From positions 62,001 through 126,000 of the forward strand of contig NZ_PNYB01000012.1 in NCBI RefSeq assembly GCF_002879855.1: DNA of 64,000 bases. Reading direction: 5' to 3'. The notes beneath the pieces were generated by a model, which saw only the letters and a list, made by a program, of their open reading frames with translations, was not told where the DNA came from and ran no database searches. A program made the position numbers and the translations under genes. This document shows positions 45,887 through 54,309 of this stretch, piece after piece; the first letter of the stretch is position 1, and each line of letters starts with the position of its first letter. This stretch comes from Trinickia soli. GTDB lineage: Bacteria; Pseudomonadota; Gammaproteobacteria; Burkholderiales; Burkholderiaceae.

Positions 45887-47282
45887 TTTCTCTCCGGAAA
45901 AGGTGGATGTGGTCGTCGTGGGGGCCGGACCGGCTGGAATGAGCGCGGCCACGCGGGCGGCCGGCGCGGGCCTTTCCGTGGTGTTGCTCGATGAACAGGA
46001 TGCCGTGGGCGGGCAGATCTACCGCGCCATCGGCCGTGCCGATACGCGCCGCAAGGAAATACTCGGCGCCGATTACGCGGCCGGCTCGCCGATCGCCGAA
46101 GCGTTCGCTCGCTCGGGCGCGCGGCACGTTGCGAACGCGTCGGTATGGCAGGTCACGCGCGAGCGCTCGGTGCATTACCTCAAGGATGGCAAGGTTGGCA
46201 GCTTCGAGGCGAAGCGCATCATTCTGGCAAGCGGAGCGCTTGAACGTCCGTTTCCGATTCCGGGCTGGACGCTGCCCGGCGTGCTGACGGCAGGCGCCGC
46301 GCAGATTCTGCTCAAGAGCGCCGGAGAAGTGCCGGCCGCCGCGCCGGTGCTGGCCGGGTGCGGACCGCTGCTGTACTTGCTGGGATGGCAATATGTGCGT
46401 GCCGGAGTGCCGATTCGCGCACTCGTGGATACGACGCGCCACGAAGATCGCTGGCGAGCCAAGCGTCATTTGTTCTCGGCGTTGCGCGCGTGGCCTTTTC
46501 TGAGCAAGGGCCTGCAACTGATTCGTACATTGCGCGCGGCCGGCGTGCCGATGTACGAGGGCGCCGACGATCTGCGCATTGAAGGCAAGACGGCAAGCGA
46601 CGGGGTGCAGCGGGCGTCCGCACTCACTTTCTCGACAGCGAGCGGCGCGCATCGTGTCGAAGCCGACGTGATTCTGCTGCATCAAGGCGTTGTGCCGAAT
46701 ACGCAATTCACGCATGCCTTGCGCGCTGCGCATCGCTGGGACGATGCTCAGTTGTGCTTCACACCGCAAACGGATCAATGGGGCGAACTCGATGTGCCGG
46801 GCATCTTCGTCGCGGGCGACGGTGCGGGAATCGGCGGGGCGCAGGCCGCCTTTGAACAGGGTGCGCTTGCGGCGCTTGCGGTGGCGTCTCAACTCGGCGC
46901 GCTCGATGTCGCGGTACGCGATCGCGAAGCGGCGTCGTATCGCGCGGCGCTCGCGCGCGTGATGCGCATCCGTCCTTTCCTCGACAGCCTCTATCGGCCG
47001 CGCGACGTCAATCGCATTCCTGCCGACAGCACGATCGTCTGCCGCTGCGAGGAAGTCACGGCCGGCGATCTGCGCGGCTTCGTGGCACTCGGGTGTGTCG
47101 GGCCGAACCAGGCGAAATCGTTCGGACGTTGCGGCATGGGCCCGTGTCAAGGACGCATGTGCGGGCTGACGGTCACGGAGGTGATCGCCGATGCGCGCAA
47201 GGTATCGCCGGCCGAAGTGGGCTATTACCGCATTCGGCCGCCGATCAAGCCGCTTACGCTCGGAGAGCTCGCCGGTGAATGA
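45876..47282 (+). CDS. FAD/NAD-binding oxidoreductase, opine oxidase A-like
   Basis: 468 residues of the pyridine nucleotide-disulfide oxidoreductase superfamily. The first dinucleotide motif is VDVVVVGAGPAGMSAATRAAGAG. VLAGCGPLLYLLGWQYVRAG is the second nucleotide fold and FVAGDGAGIGGAQAAFEQG the FAD C-terminal motif. The C-terminal bfd-like cysteine region (about 390-440) has CRCEEVTAGDL and CGMGPCQGRMC, a 2Fe-2S site seen in OoxA, SoxA and HcnB proteins. It probably forms a heteromeric dehydrogenase with the small ferredoxin-like and DAO subunits. It overlaps both neighbours. Confidence 0.88.
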   Translation: MTADFSPEKVDVVVVGAGPAGMSAATRAAGAGLSVVLLDEQDAVGGQIYRAIGRADTRRKEILGADYAAGSPIAEAFARSGARHVANASVWQVTRERSVHYLKDGKVGSFEAKRIILASGALERPFPIPGWTLPGVLTAGAAQILLKSAGEVPAAAPVLAGCGPLLYLLGWQYVRAGVPIRALVDTTRHEDRWRAKRHLFSALRAWPFLSKGLQLIRTLRAAGVPMYEGADDLRIEGKTASDGVQRASALTFSTASGAHRVEADVILLHQGVVPNTQFTHALRAAHRWDDAQLCFTPQTDQWGELDVPGIFVAGDGAGIGGAQAAFEQGALAALAVASQLGALDVAVRDREAASYRAALARVMRIRPFLDSLYRPRDVNRIPADSTIVCRCEEVTAGDLRGFVALGCVGPNQAKSFGRCGMGPCQGRMCGLTVTEVIADARKVSPAEVGYYRIRPPIKPLTLGELAGE

Positions 47283-48468
47283 GATTTCGCAACAGGGCGC
47301 GGGCGTGGTGCAGGAGGCTGACGTTCTCGTGATAGGCGGTGGGCTGCACGGCACGAGCAGCGCATTCCACCTGGCGTGCGGCGGGGCGAGCGTGATCGTA
47401 TTGGAGGCCGACTATGTGGCGCGCCATTCGTCGGGCGTCAACGCCGGTGGTGTGCGTACGCTCGGGCGGCCGCTGCCGGAGATTCCACTCGCGCTGATGT
47501 CGCGCGAGATGTGGCATACGTTGCCCGAGATCGTGGGTGACGATGGCGGCTTCGTACCGTCGGGTCAGTTGAAGATCGCGGAAACGCAAGCGGAATTCGA
47601 GGAGTGCCGCGAGCGCGTGGACCTGCTCGAAGCGCACGGCTTTACGCATGAAAAGCTGATCGATCGCGAGATGGTGCTCGAGTTGGAGCCCGCGCTCGCG
47701 CCTCACGTGACAGGTGGCATCTGGGTCGAACGCGACGGTTATGCGCTGCCGTTTCGGACGACGACGGCGTTTCGGCTTGCCGCGCAGCGGCGGGGCGTTA
47801 GCTTTCATGAAGGCACGCCGGTGGCGCGCATCGAGCAACGCGGCGAGCGCTGGTACGTGCAGACGCCGCGAGGCTGGTTCGCAGCGGGGAAAATGCTCAT
47901 TGCGGCCGGCGCATGGTCGGGCGATCTGGCGCTTCAGGCTGGCGAACCCGTGCCTGTTCATCCAGAGGGATTGATGCTGATGGTCACGCATCGCGTCGCA
48001 CCCTTTTGCAAGGCCACGCTCGGTGCAACCGGGCGACCGCTGTCGTTCAAGCAGTTCCACAACGGTACGGTCGTGATCGGCGGCAAATTGATCGGTGTGG
48101 CGGATTTGCCAGGCAGACACGGCGAAGTCGACTTCATGCGTCTCGTGAAGAGCGCCCAGACCGTGGTCGATCTATTCCCGCATCTGCGCCACCTTGGTAT
48201 CAATCGCGCGTGGGCCGGTGTCGAAGCGTTTACCGATGACGCGCTGCCGGTTATTTCAGCGAGCCGTACAGCGTCGAATCTCTACTACTCGTTCGGTTAT
48301 TGCGGCAGCGGATTTCAGTTGGGTCCGGCTTGCGGGCAGCTCGTGGCCCAGATGATGATCGATGGCACCACTTCGCTGCCGCTCGATGCCTTTGCGATCG
48401 ACCGATCGTTTGCAGTGACCGATGCGAGCCCAATGCCGAGCACCGCTGGCCATCACCCGGTGGCTTAG
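47275..48468 (+). CDS. DAO-type FAD-dependent oxidoreductase (copy 2), opine oxidase B-like
   Basis: 397 residues. DVLVIGGGLHGTSSAFHLACGG is the FAD motif, ARHSSGVNAGGVRTLGR the contact loop typical of sarcosine oxidase beta/OoxB, and YYSFGYCGSGFQLGPACGQLVA the C-terminal FAD region. The start is GTG at 47275, 8 bp inside the upstream gene. It is the most likely catalytic beta subunit of the complex; the copy at 44380 may have a different substrate or act as an alternative beta subunit. Confidence 0.87.
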   Translation: MNEISQQGAGVVQEADVLVIGGGLHGTSSAFHLACGGASVIVLEADYVARHSSGVNAGGVRTLGRPLPEIPLALMSREMWHTLPEIVGDDGGFVPSGQLKIAETQAEFEECRERVDLLEAHGFTHEKLIDREMVLELEPALAPHVTGGIWVERDGYALPFRTTTAFRLAAQRRGVSFHEGTPVARIEQRGERWYVQTPRGWFAAGKMLIAAGAWSGDLALQAGEPVPVHPEGLMLMVTHRVAPFCKATLGATGRPLSFKQFHNGTVVIGGKLIGVADLPGRHGEVDFMRLVKSAQTVVDLFPHLRHLGINRAWAGVEAFTDDALPVISASRTASNLYYSFGYCGSGFQLGPACGQLVAQMMIDGTTSLPLDAFAIDRSFAVTDASPMPSTAGHHPVA

Positions 48469-48518
48469 CGTTCTCGCATTCATCTTCAATTCGTTTCAAT
48501 CCACAAGGAGTCAAACAG

Positions 48519-48872
48519 ATGTCCGATATCGTCCGCATCGATACCAATCAACGCATGAGCCGCGTCGTGAAGGCCGCGGGCCTCGTGTTCATCGGTGGCC
48601 AGACCTCGGCAGATCCCGCCCCCGATGTGAAAGTGCAGACCGCAAAGGTACTTGAGAAAATCGACGGGTTTCTGGAAAAGGCGGGCATCGACAAAACGCG
48701 GCTTGTGTCGGCTCAGGTCTGGCTGGCGAACATCGAGCGCGATTTCGCAGGCATGAACGAGGTGTGGGACGCATGGGTCCCGCAAGGCTGCGCGCCGACG
48801 CGGGCCACCGTGGAAGCAAAGCTTGCGGCCCCGCATCTGCTCGTCGAAATTGCGGTGGTGGCGCTGGGTTGA
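48519..48872 (+). CDS. RidA-family enamine/imine deaminase
   Basis: 117 residues of the RidA/YjgF/Rid superfamily. It has FIGGQTSADPAPDVKVQT, VLEKIDGFLEKAGIDKTRLVSAQVWL and the C-terminal GCAPTRATVEAKLAAPHLLVEIAVVAL, where the arginine in PTRATVE is the key imine-binding residue of active members. It would hydrolyse or accelerate release of imines made by the upstream amine-oxidising flavoproteins. AAGGAG lies eight bases upstream of the ATG at 48519. It is likely the last operon gene. Confidence 0.92.
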   Translation: MSDIVRIDTNQRMSRVVKAAGLVFIGGQTSADPAPDVKVQTAKVLEKIDGFLEKAGIDKTRLVSAQVWLANIERDFAGMNEVWDAWVPQGCAPTRATVEAKLAAPHLLVEIAVVALG

Positions 48873-49323
48873 AATCGGTGGGGCGGTCGATAAGTAGTTC
48901 ACCTCGGCAATGCGTGTCTCGAGGGACGGCACGTGCTTGCGCAGAAGCTGTTCATACTGGCCGCCACCGGCGGATTGATGGCCGCAAGATGGTCGAGCGC
49001 CCTCGTGTTCACGAGGGTGTGAGCAACGAGTTGCGGGAAGACATGCATATCGACCCGCCTGTCGTGGAGCGGCACAACTAAACCGCAGGCACGCTACCGA
49101 GGCGTGTGAGCACCTTCCATACGAGGCCGCGGATCGCCGCGTACAAAGCACACCACTCATGCCACAGTGGGTTGACCTGTGTCAGTGTTTCCCGGGCCGC
49201 AACCAGTAGTATTTCAATTGGACTGACCACGCTGGGCGCTGTCGACCACGACACTGCAAGGCATGCATTTGCTTTGGTACAGAGCGTCTATCGTGTACTT
49301 GACCCATTTCCGTGGAGCACGCC
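48873..49323. other. 450-bp region without a supported gene
   Basis: Open frames on both strands lack ribosome-binding sites and recognisable motifs. The lack of coding signal contrasts with the dense neighbours, so it may be decayed sequence. The promoter of the hemerythrin gene should lie at its right end. Confidence 0.5.
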
Positions 49324-49908
49324 ATGGCCGACCCACTTGCCGTATGGCACACCGAGCACATTAATTTCGCCCGGCTACTCGACATTCTGCAAGAACAGGT
49401 AGCGGCGCTCGACCGGGGTGTGAGCCCGAATTACGCGCTCATGGGCGATATCCTTTACTACATGCGGAATTTTTCCGATCGTGTCCATCATCCGCGGGAG
49501 GATGTTGCGTACGCGCGGCTTGCTGAGCGGGATCCCGGGACGCAAATTGTGGTGAACCGCCTTCTGCAGGAGCATCGCGTGATTGCCACGGCCGGCGATG
49601 AACTCCTGATTCGTATCAATGAAGCCGCGGGAGATGTTGTCATCTCGCGCACGGCTCTGGAGGCGGCCGCGGCGACGTATCTTGTGTACTATCGTCATCA
49701 CCTTTCCACTGAGGAGCGAGACGTGATGCCTCGCGCTGCGCAGGTGCTGACAGAACAGGACTGGGCCGCAGTCGATGCGGCCGTACCGGCTAGTCCCGAT
49801 CCGCTTTTCGGAGAGAATGCACTGGAGCGCTTCGATGCGCTTCGAAGGCAGATCGCTCTGGACGCGCAGGTGCCAAAGGATCTGGGCCAGCCACCGGACC
49901 TTCATTGA
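49324..49908 (+). CDS. Hemerythrin HHE-domain protein
   Basis: 194 residues, largely one four-helix bundle. Iron-ligand candidates are in WHTEHINFARLLD, HHPREDVAYARL, LLQEHRVI and YYRHHLSTEERDVMPRA, spaced as in HHE cation-binding proteins. It may bind oxygen, NO or a di-iron centre in the cytoplasm. The ATG at 49324 has GGAG six bases upstream; a GTG at 49312 is less well placed. The VIT-type Fe/Mn transporter lies about 220 bp downstream, suggesting an iron theme. Confidence 0.87.
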   Translation: MADPLAVWHTEHINFARLLDILQEQVAALDRGVSPNYALMGDILYYMRNFSDRVHHPREDVAYARLAERDPGTQIVVNRLLQEHRVIATAGDELLIRINEAAGDVVISRTALEAAAATYLVYYRHHLSTEERDVMPRAAQVLTEQDWAAVDAAVPASPDPLFGENALERFDALRRQIALDAQVPKDLGQPPDLH

Positions 49909-49914
49909 TTGAAT

Positions 49915-50031
49915 CTGCGCTCGCCGCATGGTCAGCGCGTCACAGCGAGCTTCGGCGTGGGCACGGTGGTGCCGAACGAAGGCATCGACATCATGGCGTT
50001 CATCAATTTGACGAAGCTGCAGTCGCGCTGA
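49915..50031 (+). pseudogene. Relic of a GGDEF (diguanylate cyclase) C-terminus
   Basis: The in-frame string LRSPHGQRVTASFGVGTVV followed by a GIDIMAFINLTKLQSR-stop resembles the last beta-strand and helix of GGDEF domains, where VTxSxGVA is followed by a long helix. There is no start codon, no upstream homology and no GGDEF motif, so it is a fragment. It falls between the hemerythrin and VIT genes. Confidence 0.4.
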
Positions 50032-50132
50032 TCCTGCGCCCGATGTAGCAATCGAAGCGCCGGGGACAGAGAAGAAACGGCAAAACGATACCGCTGCTTG
50101 AACTCGCTGGCACGATCTCTAACGGAGGCATT

Positions 50133-50828
50133 ATGCTGCCACGCCATCTTGAACTGCATCGTCTCGGATCCATGAACTGGTTGCGTGCCGCTGTATTGGG
50201 CGCCAATGATGGCATTGTCTCGACAGCGAGCCTTGTCGCCGGCGTGGCCTCGGCGCAAACGCCTCATGGAAGCGTCGTGCTCACGGCCGTGGCCGGCTTG
50301 GTGGCAGGGGCGATGTCGATGGCGACCGGAGAATATGTTTCTGTTTCCTCGCAAGCGGATACTGAAAAGGCCTCGCTCACCCAGGAGCAAGCCGAACTCA
50401 ATGCCGACTTCCCGCGCGAACATCGAGAATTGACTGCCATCTACGTACGTCGCGGCCTGGATGTGTCGCTTGCCGAGCAGGTTGCCGAAAAGCTGATGGC
50501 GCACGACGCACTAGGGGCGCATGCGCGTGATGAGCTGGGCATTTCGAAGGCGACGTCTGCCCGGCCTCTTCAAGCCGCGCTGGCTTCTGCCTCCAGTTTT
50601 GCAGTTGGCGCCGCTTTGCCGGCTGTCGTTGCCGCGCTTGCGCCCGAATCAGTGCTGCTTCCAGCCATCATCCTCTCTGCTCTCGTTTCACTAGCCGCGC
50701 TAGGTGGCTTGGCCGCTAAAGCGGGCGGAGCGAAAGTCGGCCCGGGTGTCATCCGCGTCGTGTTCTGGAGTGCCCTCGCAATGGGCGTATCCTCAGGCGT
50801 CGGCGCGTTGTTTGGTGCGGTTGTCTGA
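50133..50828 (+). CDS. VIT/CCC1-family Fe2+/Mn2+ transporter
   Basis: 231 residues with five hydrophobic segments and the VIT layout. TM1 has WLRAAVLGANDGIVSTASLVAGVA and TM2 GAMSMATGEYVSVSSQADTEKASL. A charged cytoplasmic metal-binding loop (about 75-145, with a helical Glu/His stretch) is followed by three C-terminal membrane segments. It should export or store iron or manganese. No ferritin-like domain is fused to it. Confidence 0.88.
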   Translation: MLPRHLELHRLGSMNWLRAAVLGANDGIVSTASLVAGVASAQTPHGSVVLTAVAGLVAGAMSMATGEYVSVSSQADTEKASLTQEQAELNADFPREHRELTAIYVRRGLDVSLAEQVAEKLMAHDALGAHARDELGISKATSARPLQAALASASSFAVGAALPAVVAALAPESVLLPAIILSALVSLAALGGLAAKAGGAKVGPGVIRVVFWSALAMGVSSGVGALFGAVV

Positions 50829-50904
50829 AGCACCGGACGCAATCAGGAATTGAGCGAAGCGTCAGGTTGTTCTGAATAATCGCCGCGAATCTCGGCGGAC
50901 GTGA

Positions 50905-51813
50905 CTAGCGTGTCGCGGCGAGGTCTTTCGGCTCCGCCATGTACGGCTCGAACCCATACAGCCGCTCCGGGTTGTCCACCAGGATCGCCTGCCGCAGCGC
51001 CACGTCTCCGACCCACTCGCCGAACTGATCGGTGAGGTCGGTGTCGTCCGGCATCGGCACGGGAATCGACGGATGCGGCCAGTCCGTGCCCCAAACCAGT
51101 TGACGCGGATTCGCTTCGATCAGCGCGTCGACAAACGGCCGCATATCGTCGTAGGGCGTGGCTTGCAGGCCGGTGCTGCGATATGGGCCGGACAACTTCA
51201 CCCACGCGAGCTCTTCGCGGACCAGTGCGAGCAGGTTCTGAAAGCCCGCGTCGCCGGTACCCTTGGCTGCCGGCACATGGCCCAGATGATCGAACACGGT
51301 CGGCACACGCAGCCGCTGCACGAGGCCAGGCAAGTCATCGATTGCCGACACGTCGGCGAGAAACTGCAGATGCCAGCCCAGTTCGCGGATGCGCTGGGCG
51401 AGCGTGTCCGCCGTGCCGATCGCGAGCCCTGCACCGAAGACCAGATTCACCCGCACGCCGCGCGCGCCGAGCCTGTGGTATTCGGCCAGTTCGGCATCCG
51501 TGACGGACGGTTCGAGCACGAGTACCGCGCGCATCGGCAATCGGCTCTCGGCCATCACTTGCAGACTGCGCCGGTTGTCCATGCCGTACGGACTCGGCTG
51601 GACGATCACCGAGCGGGCGATGCCGAACGTTTGGGCCAGTTGTTCATAGTCGGCGAGCGTGGCGTCGGGCGGCGTATAGCTGCGCCCCGGCGCGTACGGC
51701 CATGTGGTTTCCGGGCCGAAAACGTGAAAATGACAGTCCACCGTGCCGGGCGGAAAAGGCTGTTTCGGCGCACGTGAAAGAGGGCGTGCCGGATCGCATA
51801 CCGGAATGGTCAT
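50905..51813 (-). CDS. COG3618 amidohydrolase, lactonase-like (LigI paralogue)
   Basis: 302 residues of the amidohydrolase superfamily. It is homologous to the 2-pyrone-4,6-dicarboxylate hydrolase at 22467: FPPGTVDCHFHVFGPETTWPY with HxH, FGIARSVIVQPS, GARGVRVNLVF, TVFDHLGHVP and LVWGTDWPHPSIP with the active-site Asp. COG3618 also contains L-fuconolactonase and galactarolactone isomerase, so a sugar-lactone substrate is plausible here. The ATG at 51813 has GGAGG eight bases upstream, so I reject a longer frame. A strong terminator separates it from the upstream transporter genes. Confidence 0.83.
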   Translation of the reverse strand: MTIPVCDPARPLSRAPKQPFPPGTVDCHFHVFGPETTWPYAPGRSYTPPDATLADYEQLAQTFGIARSVIVQPSPYGMDNRRSLQVMAESRLPMRAVLVLEPSVTDAELAEYHRLGARGVRVNLVFGAGLAIGTADTLAQRIRELGWHLQFLADVSAIDDLPGLVQRLRVPTVFDHLGHVPAAKGTGDAGFQNLLALVREELAWVKLSGPYRSTGLQATPYDDMRPFVDALIEANPRQLVWGTDWPHPSIPVPMPDDTDLTDQFGEWVGDVALRQAILVDNPERLYGFEPYMAEPKDLAATR

Positions 51814-51900
51814 GAGTGAAGCCTCCACCGCCAGAATCGTTGGCGTCCGCGGGTTCCAGTCCCACCGGACGTTGCGCGAATTGCGCGATTCGCGTGATTG

Positions 51901-51933
51901 AGAAAAAGATCCGGTCCGGGCGAACCCGGACCG
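51901..51933 (-). terminator. Rho-independent terminator downstream of the ABC binding-protein gene
   Basis: On the minus strand a perfect 9-bp stem, CGGTCCGGG with CCCGGACCG, closes a TTCG loop and is followed by GATCTTTTTCTC. The extra-stable tetraloop and T-run make this a confident intrinsic terminator of the transporter operon. Confidence 0.85.
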
Positions 51934-52002
51934 AATCGTCGAGCCGCTTGCGCGGGGTGGCAACGCCAAGGGCGTTGATAGCGCTGATAAGGCGTCCCGC
52001 GC

Positions 52003-53232
52003 TTACGGCTTGACCGAAGCCACCACCTTGGTCAGCTTGAACAGATCGGCCGGCGCTTCGCAATGCTGGCAGTTCACGCCGGGAACGTTCGGTGCTTCCT
52101 TGATGATGTTGGCCGGCAGCGGCTGGATCGTCGCGCCCGGTGTCGGCGTGCCGTGCAGCGCTGACATCAGCGACAGCTCGGGAGTCAGCACAGGGTCGAA
52201 CACCTCGGTGTTGAACGAATCAGGCACCTTGGTCGACGGGAACGCGTTACAGCCGTTAACGAAGGTATCGCCCGTGCATACCTTGACCTTGGCGGCCGGC
52301 ACCCACGGCAATGGGTACTCGATGTTATGTACCGTGACTTTGCGCTTGCCGGTCAACTCTTCCATCATCAGCTTGAACGCGTAACCCGACACGTTGATCG
52401 GATCGCCCGAAGAAATGCCGTCGAGGCCGCGCTTCTTCAGATCCGCGTTCGCCAGCGCGAGACGGAAGCCGTTGGTGTTTTCGCCCGTCACCGGCACGAG
52501 CTTCTTCTGACCGCTCGCGAGCATCGCCGCGACGATGCCGTCCTCGCCGTTTTCACCGAAAATCGCATCGACGTCGGGGTGCGCGGCGAGCGCCTTGGCC
52601 GTTTCCTGCTGGGTCGTCTGGCTGTTCCACATGCCGTAGTATTCCGCGACGATCTTGATGCCCGGATACTTCTTGAACACGCTCATCGCGCCGTCGTAAT
52701 TCATCTTGTCGACCGAGTTACCGGGCACGCCGCGATCGATGAACACGTTGCCCTTGCCGTTCAGTTTATTCACCAGCCATTGCGCGGTATTCGGCGCGAA
52801 ACCGGCGGTGATGTAGCTGACCGTGCGCGCGCACGGTTCGGTCACCGTCGCGCTGTACGTGTACACCAGCACGTGTTTTTCGCACGCTTCGTGGATCGCA
52901 CGGTTCAGGCCGGTCGAAGAGATCGGGAACGTGATGATGGCGTCGGCGCCCGCCGACACCATGCTCTGATACGCCGCTGCCTGCGCCTGCACGTCAGTGC
53001 CGGAGATGACCGTTTTCAGATCGACCAGCTTGTCGTACGGCGGAGTGGCGGCGAGCGCCTTGATCAGATTCGATGTTTCGGTCTGATAGCCGTTGCCGCT
53101 GTAGCTCATGCTCAGATACACCTTGTACTTCTTCTGCGGCGTCTGGGCCTGGGATGCAGTGATGGAGCCGGCCAGCACGGCGGCGGCGCCAAGCGCGAGA
53201 GCGCAGGTTTTAAAGGCTTTTCGATAGTTCAT
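52003..53232 (-). CDS. ABC sugar-type periplasmic binding protein, cysteine-rich
   Basis: 409 residues with a signal peptide (TCALALGAAAVLAG core, cleavage near ASQAQ, residue 30). The body has the type I sugar-binding fold: KYKVYLSMSYSGNGYQTE, MVSAGADAIITFPISSTGLNRAI and DAIFGENGEDGIVAAMLASG. It is about 90 residues longer than RbsB-type proteins. Its C-terminal part carries five cysteines, in KVCTGDTFVNGCNAF and NCQHCEAP (including a CxxC), plus earlier ones in EACEKH and EPCART. The ATG at 53232 has AGGAGG upstream. It is encoded last in the minus-strand operon after permeases and ATPase. Confidence 0.85.
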   Translation of the reverse strand: MNYRKAFKTCALALGAAAVLAGSITASQAQTPQKKYKVYLSMSYSGNGYQTETSNLIKALAATPPYDKLVDLKTVISGTDVQAQAAAYQSMVSAGADAIITFPISSTGLNRAIHEACEKHVLVYTYSATVTEPCARTVSYITAGFAPNTAQWLVNKLNGKGNVFIDRGVPGNSVDKMNYDGAMSVFKKYPGIKIVAEYYGMWNSQTTQQETAKALAAHPDVDAIFGENGEDGIVAAMLASGQKKLVPVTGENTNGFRLALANADLKKRGLDGISSGDPINVSGYAFKLMMEELTGKRKVTVHNIEYPLPWVPAAKVKVCTGDTFVNGCNAFPSTKVPDSFNTEVFDPVLTPELSLMSALHGTPTPGATIQPLPANIIKEAPNVPGVNCQHCEAPADLFKLTKVVASVKP

Positions 53233-53265
53233 GTGTCCTCCTGATGCGTCGGGATGTCCCATTCT

Positions 53266-54309
53266 TTAGGGTTGTTTTCTACTACTTGAAGCACTGCGTT
53301 TGATGAGCAGCGCGAGGTCGTCGCGCAACAGCACCAGCGCGACGAAGATCACGACGCCGTAAATGATCGTGCGCCAGCCTTCGGCGATACCGAGCGACGA
53401 GACGATGGTCGACAGCGTGGTCAGCAGGACCGCGCCGGCGGCGGCGCCCAGATAGATGCCGCGGCCACCGACGATCGAGGTGCCGCCGATCACCGCCGCC
53501 GCTACCGACGGCAGCAGATAGCTTTGACCGAGCGTCAGCGTGACGCCACGCACGTAGCCGAGCATCAGGATGCCGGCGAGGCCCGCGCTCGCGCCGCTGA
53601 TCGCATAGGTCGAGATGGTGAGCCGATGCACCGGCAGCGCGGCGACATACGCGGCGGTCGGATTGGTGCCGAGCGCGTAGAGCTTGCGCCCGAAGCTCGT
53701 GCGCATCTGAAGGAAGCAGCCGGCGGCGGTGCCGAGCACGATCAGATACAGGATCGGCGTGCCGAGCGGGGTGTTCGCGAACAGCGCGGACAACGCGGCC
53801 GACGGCTGGCCGGTCGGCGTTCCCTGAGTGAAGCCGAGCGTCACGCCGTACAGGATCACGCCCATCGCCAGCGTCATGATGAATGGCGGAATCTTGATGA
53901 GACTCACGCCGATGCCGCTGCACGCGCCGAGCGCCGCCGTGATGAGCAGAATCGCCGGCACACCCCAGGCGACGGCGGAATCTGCGCCGCCGACCCACTT
54001 GAACGCGAGCACGCCGCCGAGCGTCATCATCGAGGCGACGCTCAGGTCGAGGCCGCCGAGCAGGATCACCATCTGCTGGCCGAAGGCGACCACCATCAGG
54101 AAGCTCGATATCACAAGGATCGCCTTCATCTGAGCGAGGCTGCCGAAGTTCGGCCCGAGCACGCGCGAGGCGGCGATCAGCGCGAACGAAATCGCGAACA
54201 GCGCGATGGCGGTGCGCAGGTCGCGGTCGAGCCGGCTGAACCAGCCAGGTGCGGCGTCGCCGCCGCGCGTGTCGGCGGGCCGGCCGCCGGTCAATCGAGC
54301 CTGAGTCAT
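53266..54309 (-). CDS. ABC sugar-type permease, RbsC-like (second)
   Basis: 347 residues with eight to ten hydrophobic segments. QQMVILLGGLDLSVASMMTLGGVLAF is the RbsC-type periplasmic/TM2 signature, and GGTSIVGGRGIYLGAAAGAVLLTTLSTIV is the C-terminal one. The N-terminal 30 residues are polar. It is likely to pair with the permease at 54306 in a heterodimer, because both are needed by the single ATPase. The start overlaps that gene by 4 bp. Confidence 0.9.
   Translation of the reverse strand: MTQARLTGGRPADTRGGDAAPGWFSRLDRDLRTAIALFAISFALIAASRVLGPNFGSLAQMKAILVISSFLMVVAFGQQMVILLGGLDLSVASMMTLGGVLAFKWVGGADSAVAWGVPAILLITAALGACSGIGVSLIKIPPFIMTLAMGVILYGVTLGFTQGTPTGQPSAALSALFANTPLGTPILYLIVLGTAAGCFLQMRTSFGRKLYALGTNPTAAYVAALPVHRLTISTYAISGASAGLAGILMLGYVRGVTLTLGQSYLLPSVAAAVIGGTSIVGGRGIYLGAAAGAVLLTTLSTIVSSLGIAEGWRTIIYGVVIFVALVLLRDDLALLIKRSASSSRKQP

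Noticed and set aside
45603-47354. 583-codon minus-strand frame opposite the 2Fe-2S and OoxA-like genes
   Set aside because: It is a shadow of two well-supported overlapping genes; Arg/Ala-rich with no family features.
48486-49160. 224-codon minus-strand frame after ridA
   Set aside because: It overlaps ridA antisense and the remainder has no recognisable motif or ribosome-binding site.
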